Part shown: in pieces, positions 36,801 to 49,300 of the stretch | Numbering within the stretch: position 1 is the stretch's first letter | Layout: every line of letters starts with the position of its first letter | Assembly: GCA_036345935.2 (NCBI GenBank) | Contig: JADWOT020000005.1 | Coordinates: 7,559,960-7,623,959 of the forward strand | Direction: 5' to 3' | Origin: Taenia hydatigena | Taxonomy: Eukaryota; Platyhelminthes; Cestoda; Cyclophyllidea; Taeniidae | Length of the DNA: 64,000 bases | Notes under the pieces: generated by a model | Told to the model about the DNA's origin: nothing | Seen by the model: only the letters and a program-made list of their open reading frames with translations | Databases searched by the model: none | Made by a program: the position numbers and the translations under genes

Positions 36801-37838
36801 CATTCGACATGCAATTAACACCCTTCTGCCAACCTCCATGTGCTAAAATGATCGCAGTCTTCAGCACCATCACCATTAGCATCACCTCTTCAATGAGCCA
36901 TCTGAACGCGTGTCGAAGTGACCTACTGGTTGCAGGCTTTTGATTTAATCGGCTTTCCACCCAGGTCATTCGCGCAAAATACACAGTCGTTCAAATACAA
37001 CCGTCCATTCCCGAGATCGATGCATCTGCGGCCTTCTCTAGACGCAGCTCATTTCCTTTAAACATTAATGATCCAGAACTTCGAGCCAATCGTCGCAGTA
37101 ACTATGAAGTACAACTACACATTCTTTCGGTTGGTCATTTCATTATCTATTTTAATTAAGTATCAATCGAGAATGTGGCAACGGGCTCTTAACTATGCTG
37201 TTTTCTTTGAACATTACCATGATGAATGTCTGAACTCATCAAATAACTTCCATACGAAGGTCTCCGACTGCAGGCAGGTAGTAACGATGATGGCGAGCGC
37301 AAATTGTTAGAACAAATTATCTACTCAAAATGGCCCTACTAGAAGTCAATCGTATGCTTCATCCTACGCGACAGAGTACGATAGATCTCGTCCATTCTGA
37401 AGCAAAAGAAGCAAGAAAGAAAATTCGGACTATTTTTGGCGATAAATTTATCTGTAAGCACTTCCGGTGTAGTCACAACCGATAAAACCCATAGACTACA
37501 AAAAAGATTGCATCAATCTTCACGCCTTATTTGTAAGAACTTTAGACCTTGCGCCTCAGAGATTTCTAAAGTAGTAACATCTATGATTCAAGCACACAAA
37601 TCAAGTTTACCCGTTCCACTTACAAGAGCAAAAGAGAAGTGAGCTACTCGATTACCTTATAGTTGATAGCATGGAGCCAAATGGCGCCATGAATTTACGA
37701 AATGGAGCGCTTTTTTCTGCAGATATCATTCCCGCAACGAGATAAATAATTTTTTACCATTTTTTGCTACATTTGGTCAACTTTTAAAAAATTACATCTT
37801 TGTACACAAGTGCTATCCTGAGTACATGCAAGTAAATG
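33816..37838. other. Stretch without a supported gene
   Basis: AT-rich. Open frames at 35925-36206 (+), 36319-36570 (+) and 36700-36984 (-) show no domain or paired splice sites. Confidence 0.42.
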
Positions 37839-37867
37839 TACCCATGTGTTTGCAAAGCACATGGGTA
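37839..37867. repeat. Perfect 10-bp hairpin
   Basis: TACCCATGTG (37839-37848) and its exact inverse CACATGGGTA (37858-37867) flank a 9-nt loop that contains the palindrome TTTGCAAA. It could be a cruciform, a structured transcript or a transposon-end remnant. Confidence 0.55.
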
Positions 37868-38349
37868 TGTTATAAGGACAGGTTTACTCATACAAAACTC
37901 CACGCCTCCAGCCTTTTTGGCCTTCATTTCGAATTTAACAGGTATTTTTTTCAACATTGCTTTGTTGATCCTCGTGTCATTCGCTGGATGGGTGGACAAA
38001 CGCTAACGAATTCGCTTTTGGACATCGACATAAAAAAAACAACACCAAGGTAAAATGACAAAAAATTTAAAATTCTATGGAAGTGTTATGAAGTTTGTTA
38101 TCCTGCTCTTTTAATTTACTTCTAATCAACAAATTTGGTCCCTGTCTACCCCTATTTTTTGATTGCAGAAACCCAAGTGTGTCTTACTGTATTCCTTCAG
38201 AATGGTAGTAAAATCTAAACAAATTTGTCAAATTGCAATGAAAACATCCGTTTGGGTTAGAAATCGCTTTTTAATAAAAGTTTTAGGAATGTCACAACAT
38301 TTCTCACTCCCTCAGATAGCCCCATTCTATTCAATGGATGTCTCATTAC

Positions 38350-38469
38350 CTTGAACCCCATGCTGTTAGAACGGCGACGATTGATAAATAGAAAGGAAAA
38401 GTCAAACACTGAAAGCGTGGTGAGCATTCCGAAACCAATCATTAGTCGCACAGCAATTGTGCCCTCCAT
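38350..38469 (-). CDS. Candidate first coding exon with a hydrophobic N-terminus (unassigned)
   Basis: The ATG at 38469 sits in a favourable context (GGCCATGG). Forty codons, MEGTIAVRLMIGFGMLTTLS followed by VFDFSFLFINRRRSNSMGFK, run into the donor AAG|GTAATG in phase 0. The N-terminal 30 residues could be a signal peptide or signal anchor, with Arg8 before and RRR after the core. Its phase matches the candidate exon at 33635. Weak but testable. Confidence 0.27.
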
Positions 38470-40639
38470 GGCCAATTAAGTACCATCATCGTTTGCGTTT
38501 TCTGTTGCCAAGAATAACACAGGGGAAGGGAGTAGGTGGAGGAGGATGAGGTTGCGAAAAACTTACACCTCAAAAAAGACGAGTGTGCCTTAGTGGTGAA
38601 ATAGGGTTTGGCATTTTCTGCGGGGTTTGTGGAGATGTGAATCTGTTGCTTTTCATCCCACTAGTACAGCATACTGCTGGTGCGGTATAGTCAACAATCA
38701 GCGCCTTGTGGTAAATTGTTGCTTTAAATGTCTATTTTTTTTTGGCTAGCAATAATGACCGAGAGTCGTTGGCATGTGAGCGAATAATTGTCAAGAAGGT
38801 TTTAAAATATTTACGCCAATGACACAACAGACAGAGCTTGAAGTGATAAAAACACCATGATGCGTAGCGTAGAACACCATGGTGGCACCCATTGTTTATG
38901 TAATTGACCACATCAATCAAACTTATTCACATATTACCCCATTTTACTCAGATTTGTGTGCAAATGTGTTTCAAAAATTGTTGGGTGCTATAGAACCCAT
39001 TTTTTGTGGCATAAAAGGCTTCTATACCTGAATGGTTTCACAGACGGAGCTATACCGCTGCAAAAAATGTGTATTAAGGTAATCATTAAAAATAAATTTA
39101 ATGAAATGTGCTGATGGCATGATTAGTCCAAACTGATTCTACCTTAATAAAGACATCCAATATATTGGAAATGGTCCATGCCTAAACTTTATGCCCTTAT
39201 TTTGGCTTTTACCTTTTCTCTTTTCTGAGAGGACTGAGTTATTAAAAGTACTAACTACTTAGAAATTTTCTCTTTTAATGCGAGTTTAATCCTATTAGTT
39301 TCTGGGTTTTGCCATGCATTACTTTTTTCCTACATTTCTACAAGTTGTTTGACTATTATTTTCCAAGAATTTTAGAAAAAGGACATTGGTATCCGATTTG
39401 ACTGATATCTTCTACTTAAGAGTGGGCTTGACTATCAAAAGGAGTTAATTGTAGAACTCCCTTTCCAAAGGCAGACTTATATTTTGAAAAGCGATAGGCG
39501 AAAATGAGGACAAAAGGCGGAATGATTATGCTGAATTCAAGGAAGCGGAACTTACTGTTATCATCGTTGAATTTGCATGATCATTTTCTATCTCAAGAAT
39601 TACTATCTCTTATGATTCGCTGGCTCAATCGTGTATTCATGGAACCACAATCACACATCAATGTGGAAAAGAACCGAGATATTATGAACTTTGCACCAGA
39701 ACAATGTTCGAACCCTTTAACCTTTAGGTTATGCTCAGGGTGAAAGACATATGTGCATCCCTCGGCAATCAATTGTCCTTTAATACCAGTGGAAAAGCGT
39801 GGGCATTTGCCTCCTTAATCCCAAGGAATTTGCTCACAGCAAAAAGTCAACAAACAGTACACCAACCCTTGCAGGCAGAGAAAGGGCGATAAAAAGTGCT
39901 CTGTGTGCATCTTCCTTTCCTCTTCCAACGTCCTTGTTAGGAGTGTAATTAGGTCTTTTTATGTGCGGTGCGTTAGTAAGCACGTCTTTATCAGGGCTGA
40001 CATTTGGACCAAAAAATGGTAAACTGTGTCCTCCGCGGATAATTTCAAGCACAAACATTTGTTTGTCAAGCGGTAAACATGAAATTACTTAGCTACATAT
40101 AGTTTAGAACAACAGTTGCTAACTGGACCCTCGGTGAGCTTCGTGTCCGCTTGAACCAACTATAAAAGAGACAATACATAATACTTTACTGACAGCGCTA
40201 AAAAAATATCCCTCCATCTATATATGGAAGCATATTCTGAAAATCTGCTAGTGATCAGACTAAGGAACCTTTTAAGTAGGACTTCAACAATAAAAGTGTG
40301 AGGCATAAAAGTGAATGTCTGACCATATTTCCTGAAAAATTCACTGAATGATCTCGGAATTTAGGGTAAAGCAGTGAAGCTAAGTGGCAACTGTCGTAGA
40401 AATTACAAAGAAATTTTGCACTAAATTTGTTACTGAAGATTGACTAGTACAGTATATTTTTATCTATCAACGAAGTTGCAAATGCCATTCAGGGTAGCCG
40501 ACCAAATTTCTACGGTTAATGATGATGAAAGTCGAATAATTACAGGTAGCCTCTTTTAGCATTTTAGTCATTTAAGGGACCACTACTGAAGCCTATGAAC
40601 CCCTCTTAGCCAGACAACGTTGTGATTCAAACTCCACTT
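38470..40639. other. Stretch without a supported gene
   Basis: AT-rich; a minus-strand frame at 39834-40058 is open but unrecognised. Confidence 0.42.
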
Positions 40640-41700
40640 TTCCAAAAAGTTTGGTGTCTGTGGCATGAAAGCCGGCTCTACTCATCTCCGTTCCTGTTCC
40701 ACTCCGATTTCCATTCTTTCTACTCTACTTCTCACTGGTTTGTGCAGCATCAAGAACATTTAATAACCACTAGGGCAGGATAAAGATGTGGTGGTGTCTA
40801 TCATTCTCTTCTCTCATTTTCACGCCTCCTCCTTCCCGTTCTGAAGTACGATCCCCCAAGTAGTCATGGCAGCTGTATGAGGAATGAGGTATTTTGTTGC
40901 CTTGTCTTTTAAGATCAGGACTGAGAGGTTACTAATGCTGGATAACTAGCTTTGAATATTACTGAAAAAGATAAATTTCGCCTGCAGTTAACTACACACA
41001 TGCCCCAAGTATAGACTTAGGGGAGTGAATTGACGTGTCTTAGTTATGCAAATAAGGTCATGGGATGGGGGGAATGATAAGGTATATGTTCGGCTGCTCA
41101 TCAAACCTTGGATAACAGAAGCCATCACATCACGCATGTACCGTAATCTTCCCTTTCCTTAGTGGTTAATATAAGCGTAAACGATTGTTCCATCATCACT
41201 TATGCTAATCCTTGCTGAAAGCTTCCTTAACACTTATCGTATACGGTTGTTCCCTCTCATCCTCTTCTCTTCCACCCTTACCATGGGAAGGCTGGTTGCT
41301 TCTAGACGTTTAAATCACAAGTTAGGGCGAGGACGTCTCGGTCTCTGAGGAGAGACTACATTGGTCCACGACCAGACTAAAATTGTCCTCCCGTCTCTGG
41401 CCTACAAAGCACATTTGAAGATCATAAGCATTACACTTATTCCCTGATGTTAATGTAAATAGAATAGGTGAATATGGTTAGTTAAAATAATGACTTAATG
41501 TTCAAAAATAGCGAAATATTCAACGGTTTTTTTGTCACAAAAGCCACATCTTTAAAATATTTTGATCTTCAATGGTGCGCCCTCCTACCACTTGCAGCGC
41601 CTTCCTTTAGATTGTCTTTAACAAATTTTTTTCATGAAGGCTCTACAACTTTAGGACGAGCTGAACATCCTTCATAAAGGTGGCAAATTTAAAATCACTT
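40640..41700 (+). repeat. Dispersed repeat family B, copy 1
   Basis: Roughly 1 kb that aligns by eye, in order and in the same orientation, with 55620-56580. Shared blocks: CCTCC-TCCC-TTCTGAAGTACGAT (about 40830), GACTTAGGGGAGTGAA (about 41016), CCATCATCACTTATGCTAAT (about 41189), and GGACGAGCTGAACATCCTTC (about 41654). No coding frame is recognised. Probably an old non-autonomous or decayed mobile element; ends not defined. Confidence 0.45.
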
Positions 41701-43067
41701 CGGGCTCAACTGATATATTACTTAGAATGGAATAAAGTAGCAGGAAAGCAGACTATTACTTCCTGATGCAAATAAGAGTTTGCGTGCACGTTAAAAGGCC
41801 ATTCATATTACAGTGAATTGCCGCAGCCAACTATACCAGTAACTTTTTGATCACCTGATAATTGTGATGCTTGTAATGGTTCAACGCAATGCTTCTGCAC
41901 GCGTTTTTAGTAGAGTGACGACTCTATTACATTGCTGTCAATACATCTCACCAATTCATATCTAGTTTGCTCATGTCCATTATTGTTTTTCAAAATTAGA
42001 AGATTCTCTCTAGGGTTTTAATTTTTGGCTTTTGTTAAATCATAGGCGAAAGAAGATTTCCTAACATGTTTAATTCCACACTTTGGTGTGTGGTGAGGCG
42101 TATTATGACACCGCTTAAATCGGGTGACAGAAATTTTGCCTTGATTATATCATCAGTAAGCATGAACAGAATGTTTGCCACATAGATAGTGGCAACCACA
42201 GGGACTGCAAAAATGAAAATTAAGGAAACACTTTGCACTACATTACTTTTCCTTTAAGTGCTATTCTAGCGATCTTCAAGGCCACCTTTCTGCTTGGCTT
42301 CCTTTGAAGAGTGACCTACTTCAAGACGAACGACGATGACATTATGTATGAAAGGCATAATAATAATAATAATACTGCAAATCTAATTGGAGTCAAGAAG
42401 TGTTATTGTTCAGTAGACACACCGCAGCCTGAAAAAATCTGTTTAGAAATTGTTCCCAAAGGCTAAGACGGCATTTGACAATGGTTACGTTTTGTACATC
42501 GCCCTTTGATGAAACATTTGTGCAAAGGCCAAAGCAAGAATAGAATTTTACACTCTTTGGTTAAAAAAATCCAATATCAAGATAGCAAGTAGTACCTTAA
42601 AGAATTTTTTACTCTTTCAAATCGAGTCTTACAAAGATATTGACGATAATATAAAACCCGAAGTTTAAAGGTTGTCATAAGTGGGCGCAATTTTAGTGCC
42701 CCTTTCGTCTTTCATTGCAGACAATCAACTTTTACAGAGTTTTAATATAGCACCCAGGCAACAAAGGAATGCTTTTTGTTCTTTTGGATTGATTTTGTGT
42801 GCTATCCTCGAATACTTAACGATAGGAGGGTCGAGGAAACATGAGACTCGAATAGGACGCCACGATGCAAGGACGGTGAAGAAAACTCGGTAAATCAAAA
42901 GCCGCATGGCTAAACGGACAATTATAAGAAAAATACATTTTGTTATTGGAATTCAACGCGACTTCATTTTTATAAAATATACAATGAATAATTGTATCAA
43001 TGCGCCAAATACACAGCTTCAAGGTATTTTTGAAGGTGAGAGAATGCATAATACTATGGCAGCGTAT
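41701..43067. other. Stretch without a supported gene, with a short TAA microsatellite
   Basis: Contains an 18-nt trinucleotide run (ATA/TAA, 42357-42374). Open frames at 42681-42893 and 42906-43100 are unrecognised. Confidence 0.45.
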
Positions 43068-43176
43068 GTTTTGTCAACGATGTTTGGGTCTACTGCATAG
43101 CCCAAAAGCAGTGCCACCAGGCAAAATTGCAAGGGCAGAATCTTAAGTGTCCGCGAAACCAAATAGACAAATTTAA
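43068..43176 (+). repeat. Dispersed repeat family C, copy 2
   Basis: Shares ATTGCAAGGGCAGAATCTTA, AAGTGTCCGCGAAACCAAAT and a following TTTAACAAATAATCAAAC with the other copies. It precedes the LINE relic by about 0.9 kb; whether it belongs to that element is unknown. Confidence 0.45.
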
Positions 43177-44039
43177 CAAATAATCAAACTATTACATATT
43201 CTCTCTCCTTTTGGGCGCCATCCCTTTGCTTCAGCCATCACAAAGTAATCGGTGTTTTAAAAAATGCCTTAGAGCCATTGCGTCAGCCATTGAGTTTGCG
43301 CATAACTGAGGAGATATCCGTCCACATCGACACTGATCCCTCTTGGCAACGCTACAGAATCTGGTGTTTTGCCCTATTAGAAAAGTGTCATGGGAAGGCA
43401 AAAGTGCAGGCCATCGCCCATATTCACGATTGATGGTAGCACTAGTTATCTGAGTGATTTTGTGATGAAAATTTAATGTCCATTTATCTTAAGCAGTGTT
43501 GCCCAATTGCATCTATATGGGCTCCATATTAGCTGGTAGAGGGATGGATGGGAACCGCGTATTCGCTTTATTGAATACTTCGCACAGGTGCCATAGACAG
43601 CCCCGAAGCTAACTTTCCAGATGGTTTACGGCTATTCCTCCTTCATTTATTGATAGTAATCCCCCAAAACGCAGGACTAAGGTAGTCACCGGAAGAAAAC
43701 GCCACTTCCGCAGCACATGCCCCGCTTCCATCACGTTAAGGTTCAGTCAGTGTAGCGCCTTTGGACTTTTATAACTGCAACAGAGGTTATAATAGTAGGT
43801 CAAGAAATTAAACACCGTTGTATAAGAACGCTGCTGTGAGCTACTGTTATGGCCTGGAGGACAAACCGTCCTTCGAAAAAAAAGTGGAGTCATGTGAGTG
43901 GTCGATGGCTTTCACATCCGGAATATGAGAATCCACTCAACCTTGAATTTAATCAAATAGTATTTAGCTTTTAAACCAAAGCACTTCTCTATTTTCTTCC
44001 AATTGAAGAGGTTAGTAAGCTAGTCTATTGAAGTTATTT
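43177..44039. other. Stretch between repeat copy and LINE relic
   Basis: No intact frame. It may be 5' sequence of the decayed LINE, but no endonuclease or RT motif could be read here. Confidence 0.35.
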
Positions 44040-44420
44040 ATAATTTAGGATTTTTCGAATTTCCCACGGAGGTGTTTGCTCGCGCAAATGGACCTCTCCC
44101 AGTGACCTGAAAAACACCAATTGTGCATTCTTTATTGCCGCGGCTTCATCGATGCATGGGAAATTGACGCTCCTCTTCGACCCTCCACTCAATCTCCGTC
44201 ATTCACGTTCTTGCAGATGGTAGCATGTTCTTTTCGAAGCTTGCCACAGTTTCTCCCATGTAATGAGCTAAATTGGACCACGGAAGTCTCCTTGCCCATG
44301 CACATCACATTGAGGCCGTTCAAAATGTGCTTTCTGCTTTTGTGGACTTATGCGAGATGTATGAGCATAGCCGTCCGTTCCACAATAAAAGGTTTCTGTA
44401 CAAACTGATTCGACTAAGTA
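44040..44420 (+). pseudogene. Frameshifted non-LTR retrotransposon reverse transcriptase fragment
   Basis: Reading across frames, the order of RT palm-domain blocks is preserved. EFPTEVFARANGPLPVT resembles the block before the conserved VTNGVKQGC segment. IDAWEID follows, then ADGSMFFSKLATVS in another frame, then CNELNW and, after a shift, DHGSLLAHAHHIEAVQNVLS and AFVDLCEMY. The last part corresponds to the FADD catalytic box and following helix, with the aspartate pair decayed to DH. Stops and frameshifts show it is dead. It matches the general style of LINE RTs abundant in flatworms; the clade is not assigned. Confidence 0.6.
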
Positions 44421-46046
44421 TGAGTAGAGTGGTTACTGTTGTCATGGTTAGAAAGTTCTAAACCAAACTAATAAAAGTTCGAGGAGAATTAAATCCTTAA
44501 AAATCTTTGTTGTTGCACTGATACGGAAAAAGTACGAAAGTTTATTTTAGAAAGTGCTTTTATGGTTTAACTTCATCGCAACTACCTTCATTATTTCATG
44601 GATAGCCCTCTTTGGTTCCATTGTGAAGATGTACCGATTTGAGGAGTTCTAGAAAGACCTGAAAAAAGATGAGTTCTTGAATATGTTTGGTGAATTCTTG
44701 TCAAAATTCAATATTAGGCACGCAGGGTGAAGTCCACGGGCCCCTAGAATGAAGTTAGGAAATGATCAAGTAACGATCGGTCAGATTTGACTGTTGTCAA
44801 CTGGCTAAAACTGTTGACTTTAAGTTCAATGAAAATAAAGGTGCCACAAATTGTTCAAAATTGAAGCCTTAAAAGAAGACCGAAGGGAAGCCTTACACCC
44901 TGAACCCCGACGCCACACCAATTTGAGAGGCATCACCATAGCCTTTGACTTCCCTTAGAATTTACCTTCACAAATCCTTAATTCGTTGTCAGACGTCGCA
45001 CACACTCTCATTGCCCAAGTGTCCTCCCAATAATGCTTGACATGGCTTGAAAAGTCAGCGTTGAAGCCTATATCAATCTTTCCGATCACTCTTCTTGTAA
45101 GCGAGTTGCATAAGTTGACAACCTAAATCACAGATGCTCAATGACAGGACTGGAAATTCTATAAAGAGCTTTGCTTCAAGGAGTCAGTCGTTCTACCATT
45201 AAGGATAGGTATACAGAATGGCTGTGTCCGATTATCGAGGTAAAATAATAGGAGTCAGTCTACAGGAGGGAAACCTTATTGTCGTATTCACCGGTTCCGC
45301 CTGATTAGTACTCAATCCTGACATAATCGTTCTATACTAAATAACCCTGTCCTTGAATAAGCTCACACTAGCTATAACTCACGAAACCATACCAATAAAA
45401 GGCTTTGTCTAAACTAAGACTTGACAATCACTGCGATTTGAGGGAGTTAAGGACAAAAATAAACCTATTAACAAACTATATCTTTGTTCAAAGATACTAG
45501 CAATTGAGATTACATGTGGCACTTATTAGCAATGCTACAGGCGCAAAAATACAGTCACCTCTTAAAACTTAAGAGCCCATATCCTGTGTCCCACCATCTC
45601 AATTCACAGCAGCCCGTGTAGTTGCATTTATTCGGTTGAAAAGCATCCTCTACGCAAAGTAATCCACAAAGACACTATTTTACATTTTTTAAAATATGCG
45701 GCACTGTTACAAGGATCTTTATCAGACTATGCGTACATAGTGATTGGATGGGCATGATACCAACCAGGCTCAAAGCTGATTGGTTGGTTCGAGGAGCCGC
45801 AACCCAGTTCAACAGCTGGGGCCCCATTCGAAGTACAGATCACATTAGGAATTTAAAGCTTGATGTGTAAGTTTGTCTTTTTAATTTTAGCTTAGTGGTG
45901 GACATATGGAACCTTAGGATCTCCCTTTAGTTTTGGCTGCTTTGTACTCATTCTATCAGGTAGTGCAGAAGTAAAGATTATCTCATCACGGTTAAAGAGG
46001 GTAAAATTCTATTTGTTTATCATTTCGCAAACTATTTTTAGTTTAG
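44421..46046. other. Upstream region of the GATA gene
   Basis: No recognised exon. A 5' untranslated exon and promoter are expected here or further left but cannot be identified from sequence. A patch at about 45780-45845 (GCCGCAACCC, CAGCTGGGGCCCC) is GC-richer. Confidence 0.35.
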
Positions 46047-46063
46047 ATTTTACAATACGAGAA

Positions 46064-46376
46064 ATGCGAGTGACCCTGGAACCAGCCACGACAACTGGTT
46101 TCGAGTTTGCCAGTACTTCAAGAGGTGTCTCATTTTGTTCTCAGCTGGCACCAGCAAAGGTGCAAACAGCAGTCGTTCCGAGTGGATTTTCGCCTGTCAG
46201 AGGAAACTGGCTGGAAAGTACTCCTTTTGAAACTGCGCGCACGACACCAAGTGCTTTAGAATGTGATCACCACAAATCGTGCGCCGTGATTTCGCCGCAT
46301 GAATGGAACCGTGCCAGCTCTTATAGCCAAACACCATATTTACAGACCGACAGTATCTACAGAAATCCCAACTATG
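46064..46376 (+). CDS. GATA factor exon 1 (N-terminal region)
   Basis: 313 nt from ATG 46064 (context GAAATGC) to the donor G|GTGAGC, phase 1. It is low in structure and rich in Thr/Ser/Pro ([15 protein letters not shown]...). The frame is open further upstream to 46013, where the codon is ATG, but acceptor-like AGs at 46040-41 and 46045-46 suggest that the exon starts near 46047 and that upstream sequence is intron or 5' untranslated region. Confidence 0.75.
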
Positions 46377-49300
46377 GTGAGCGTTGATGACTATTTTAAT
46401 GAGCGCCTGTGAACAAAAGTAAATCCCTGGCAATTTAAGCATGTTGCTGAACGTTTATGACATTTGTGCTGAGGCGTCAAGGAATATGACTACTTCTGCC
46501 CATTTTGCATTGCTGTAGAAGACATCATTCCGGTGATGAGTCAGAATAAAGACATCGAACAAGACCATTCCTAGCAGCTAAAAAGCATCAAAATATCTTA
46601 ATCGGTGTCATCATGACGGCGTCAGACATATCTCATCCTGTATTTTGAAAGATCCTTAATAGAATCCTCAAATTGCTCCCAGCGCTTAAATTTTCTGGAA
46701 CCCAAACTAATTTGACCAGCCTATATGAGATGTCTGATTCGCTCTACGCGCTTATTGATTTCAGTTCCTTGAAAAACGGTTTTTTTAAGGCAGTTGTAAA
46801 TCACCCTTAGGATCGGGTATTTATATAAAAGTCGGGAAGAAGTGGTTTCGCAATCCTTTTTTATGTTGGTGGTTCAGGATTCTGTCTGGTTGTTTCCGTG
46901 ATTGCGATAAAAATGACTCCCTCTCGGTAGTGAGTTTAGGCTAATTTCACTCCAACATCGATGGCTAATTGTTGCCTTAAGGATTACTGATTGCTATTCC
47001 AATCATAACCGTTTTTAAGGTCACTAAGGTCAACTTACGACCAATACATGCCTAAGTTCCGATAGATACCCTTAAGTTAAATGCTCATTTTAATCTCCCA
47101 GACCATTTTATGATCCCGCAGGTGCAGCATGAATAAGGCAAAGTAGATCGAGAACATATTTTTGTGTACGATTTGTAAAATCGTTTAAAAATCTGCAAAA
47201 GGTATACCCATCGATCTCATAGTTTCATTTTCCTCACCATTCCAAAACCATCTGAAAATCTGTCTCGAAGGATTGATGTCCGCTTGAGTTTATTTTGCAT
47301 TGCACAGGGCAACAGGAAGCAGCATCTCAGTGTTCGAGGCAAATGGAATGCGTTAACTGTGGATGCATCGAATCAGGGGCCTGGACTTTCGATGGTGTTG
47401 GAAATTATCTGTGTGGATACTGTCAATACCGCAAGAATAGGCTATTCCAACATGCTTGTAGTGTCCCATGCCCTAACAATCCAAACATTCCGATTACCGC
47501 TACACGCAACTGCATGATACAACCGACTAAAAGATCCAGGCGCACCCTACCGGTAAGTGATGGACCTTTGTAACTCCCTATTTGCACTTTAAAGTAATGC
47601 AAATGGGTGGTCTGCTCGGCCCATTTGACACCACCTATTGAAGTCACCCATGGTTGCTATGGTGGTTGCTCATCGAGCTGGTGTGATGCTGTCAAACCTA
47701 CCATCATTTTGGTATTTTGAGGGCTAGACGTTCCTTTTTTAATTAATCGGGTCGATATTTTAGCATCCTGGCTCAAGGAGCGGCACGGTTTGCAGTAATT
47801 GTAAGACCTCGCAAACATCCCTCTGGCGCAGAGCTCCTGAAGGGGACGTCGTTTGCAATGCCTGTGGTTTATATCGCAAGATGCACGGGGTAAGTTTTAA
47901 TTCCTCTCCAAAGCCTCGCTTTAGATGTTAGTTAAAAACACCTCATGCAAGGGTTCTTTTAAGAGAGGTGGATGCTCTTCAAATACGCTTAGTGATGTAC
48001 GCGGTCAAACATCTGGTTCTACTCCCCGATTCATGCATTTTGCTCAAAAGCACTCATTGCATAGTGTCGTTAACAAAAGGGTCAAAAACCTTATTTCTGC
48101 TTTTACCGGCTGCCATCGTCCCATGCACTCCTAATGATAACCCACCGATAATCAGACTCCTTACGCCATTTAAAATGTACCTGGAATTGCATTGTGGATG
48201 CTGCCTTCTCTGTTGGAGGTTAACACTTGTGTTTTTGCAACTTTACTGTTGTTATGACACAGGGAACAACTATAAGTTTTGTGGTCCCAGAGACAGCTTG
48301 ATACTTTGCATTACTATCTGCTAAGCAGTCAGTTCGTGAAGTCGATTTAGAGATGGTGTGTTGTTTCAGTGAGACTAGTGGGATTAGAAAATTAAGTGCT
48401 CCCGTCTGTTGTCCGCAAATGTGTGTCCGGTATATCATGCTGCCTGGAGAGAGGAGGGAAGGGCAGATGTGGACACGCATAGGCGGTCCTTTTTGCTGAA
48501 AAGCGGACCACACGCGGGGACATTCGTGCATGCACAGGGAAATACCACTGCGAAAAACGCAAGGCAGGCGGGTCAATTCCTTCCTCGAAGCGTGTGGGAA
48601 TAATACGCGAAGTCACAGTTGCTGTTTCAGGTGCATTCGAAATAATTAAACAGTGCACTTGTATACTATACGCTTTCAATTATCTAAAACAACATTATTA
48701 ATCACTGGGCTCAGTTTACTTTCGGTTCTGTGATTAGGTCATCATACCCCGATTGAGAGAATTTCTGATTTTGGACCTAATTGTAACCCTAGCAAATTCC
48801 AGGATACCGGTTGATAATTAAAAATAGTTTCGAAATGTCAGCATTTTGACTTCTTTTGCGTTAAATTGGCAAGTTGAATTTGACTGGGACTTTGTTACTT
48901 TTACCACTATTTGTCAGAAATTTTGAGTTTTCGAGTTTTAAGGTGTGTGTACTTGATATTTTTTTAAAATAGGACTCCCTAATGGTTCCGCCTGGTAGTT
49001 CTGTAAAATTTGTTGCATTAACAGCTGAAGTCGCCCCGTTATGTAAGTAGTGACCCGAGACTTCCCTAAAGACGAAAGAAGACATAATGCGAGGTAATAG
49101 CCCAAAGGTCAGCCCGCGTACCAAAAGTACAATGACGGAGAAATTAAGTGACCTCTGTATCAAAGGCAAGAGTCAAGCGAGCATGCAACATACTACACAG
49201 TTCCTCACCTTTAAAGCGTCGTTGCCGAAGCGCTACGGTCGAAATCTCGCAGCAGGCATCACTACTCAATTAGTGCTGTAGAAAAACACGAACCAACCAT

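Noticed and set aside
42112..42204. Possible 31-codon phase 1-1 exon with hydrophobic VVATIYVANILFML on the minus strand
   Set aside because: The acceptor (CATTTTTGCAG) is good but the donor (GCG|GTGTCA) is poor, and no partner exon was found.
47423..47647. Minus-strand open frame across the GATA N-finger exon
   Set aside because: Shadow of the coding exon on the opposite strand.
48220..48679. Overlapping minus-strand frames in the GATA intron
   Set aside because: No domain, and the apparent openness reflects local base composition.
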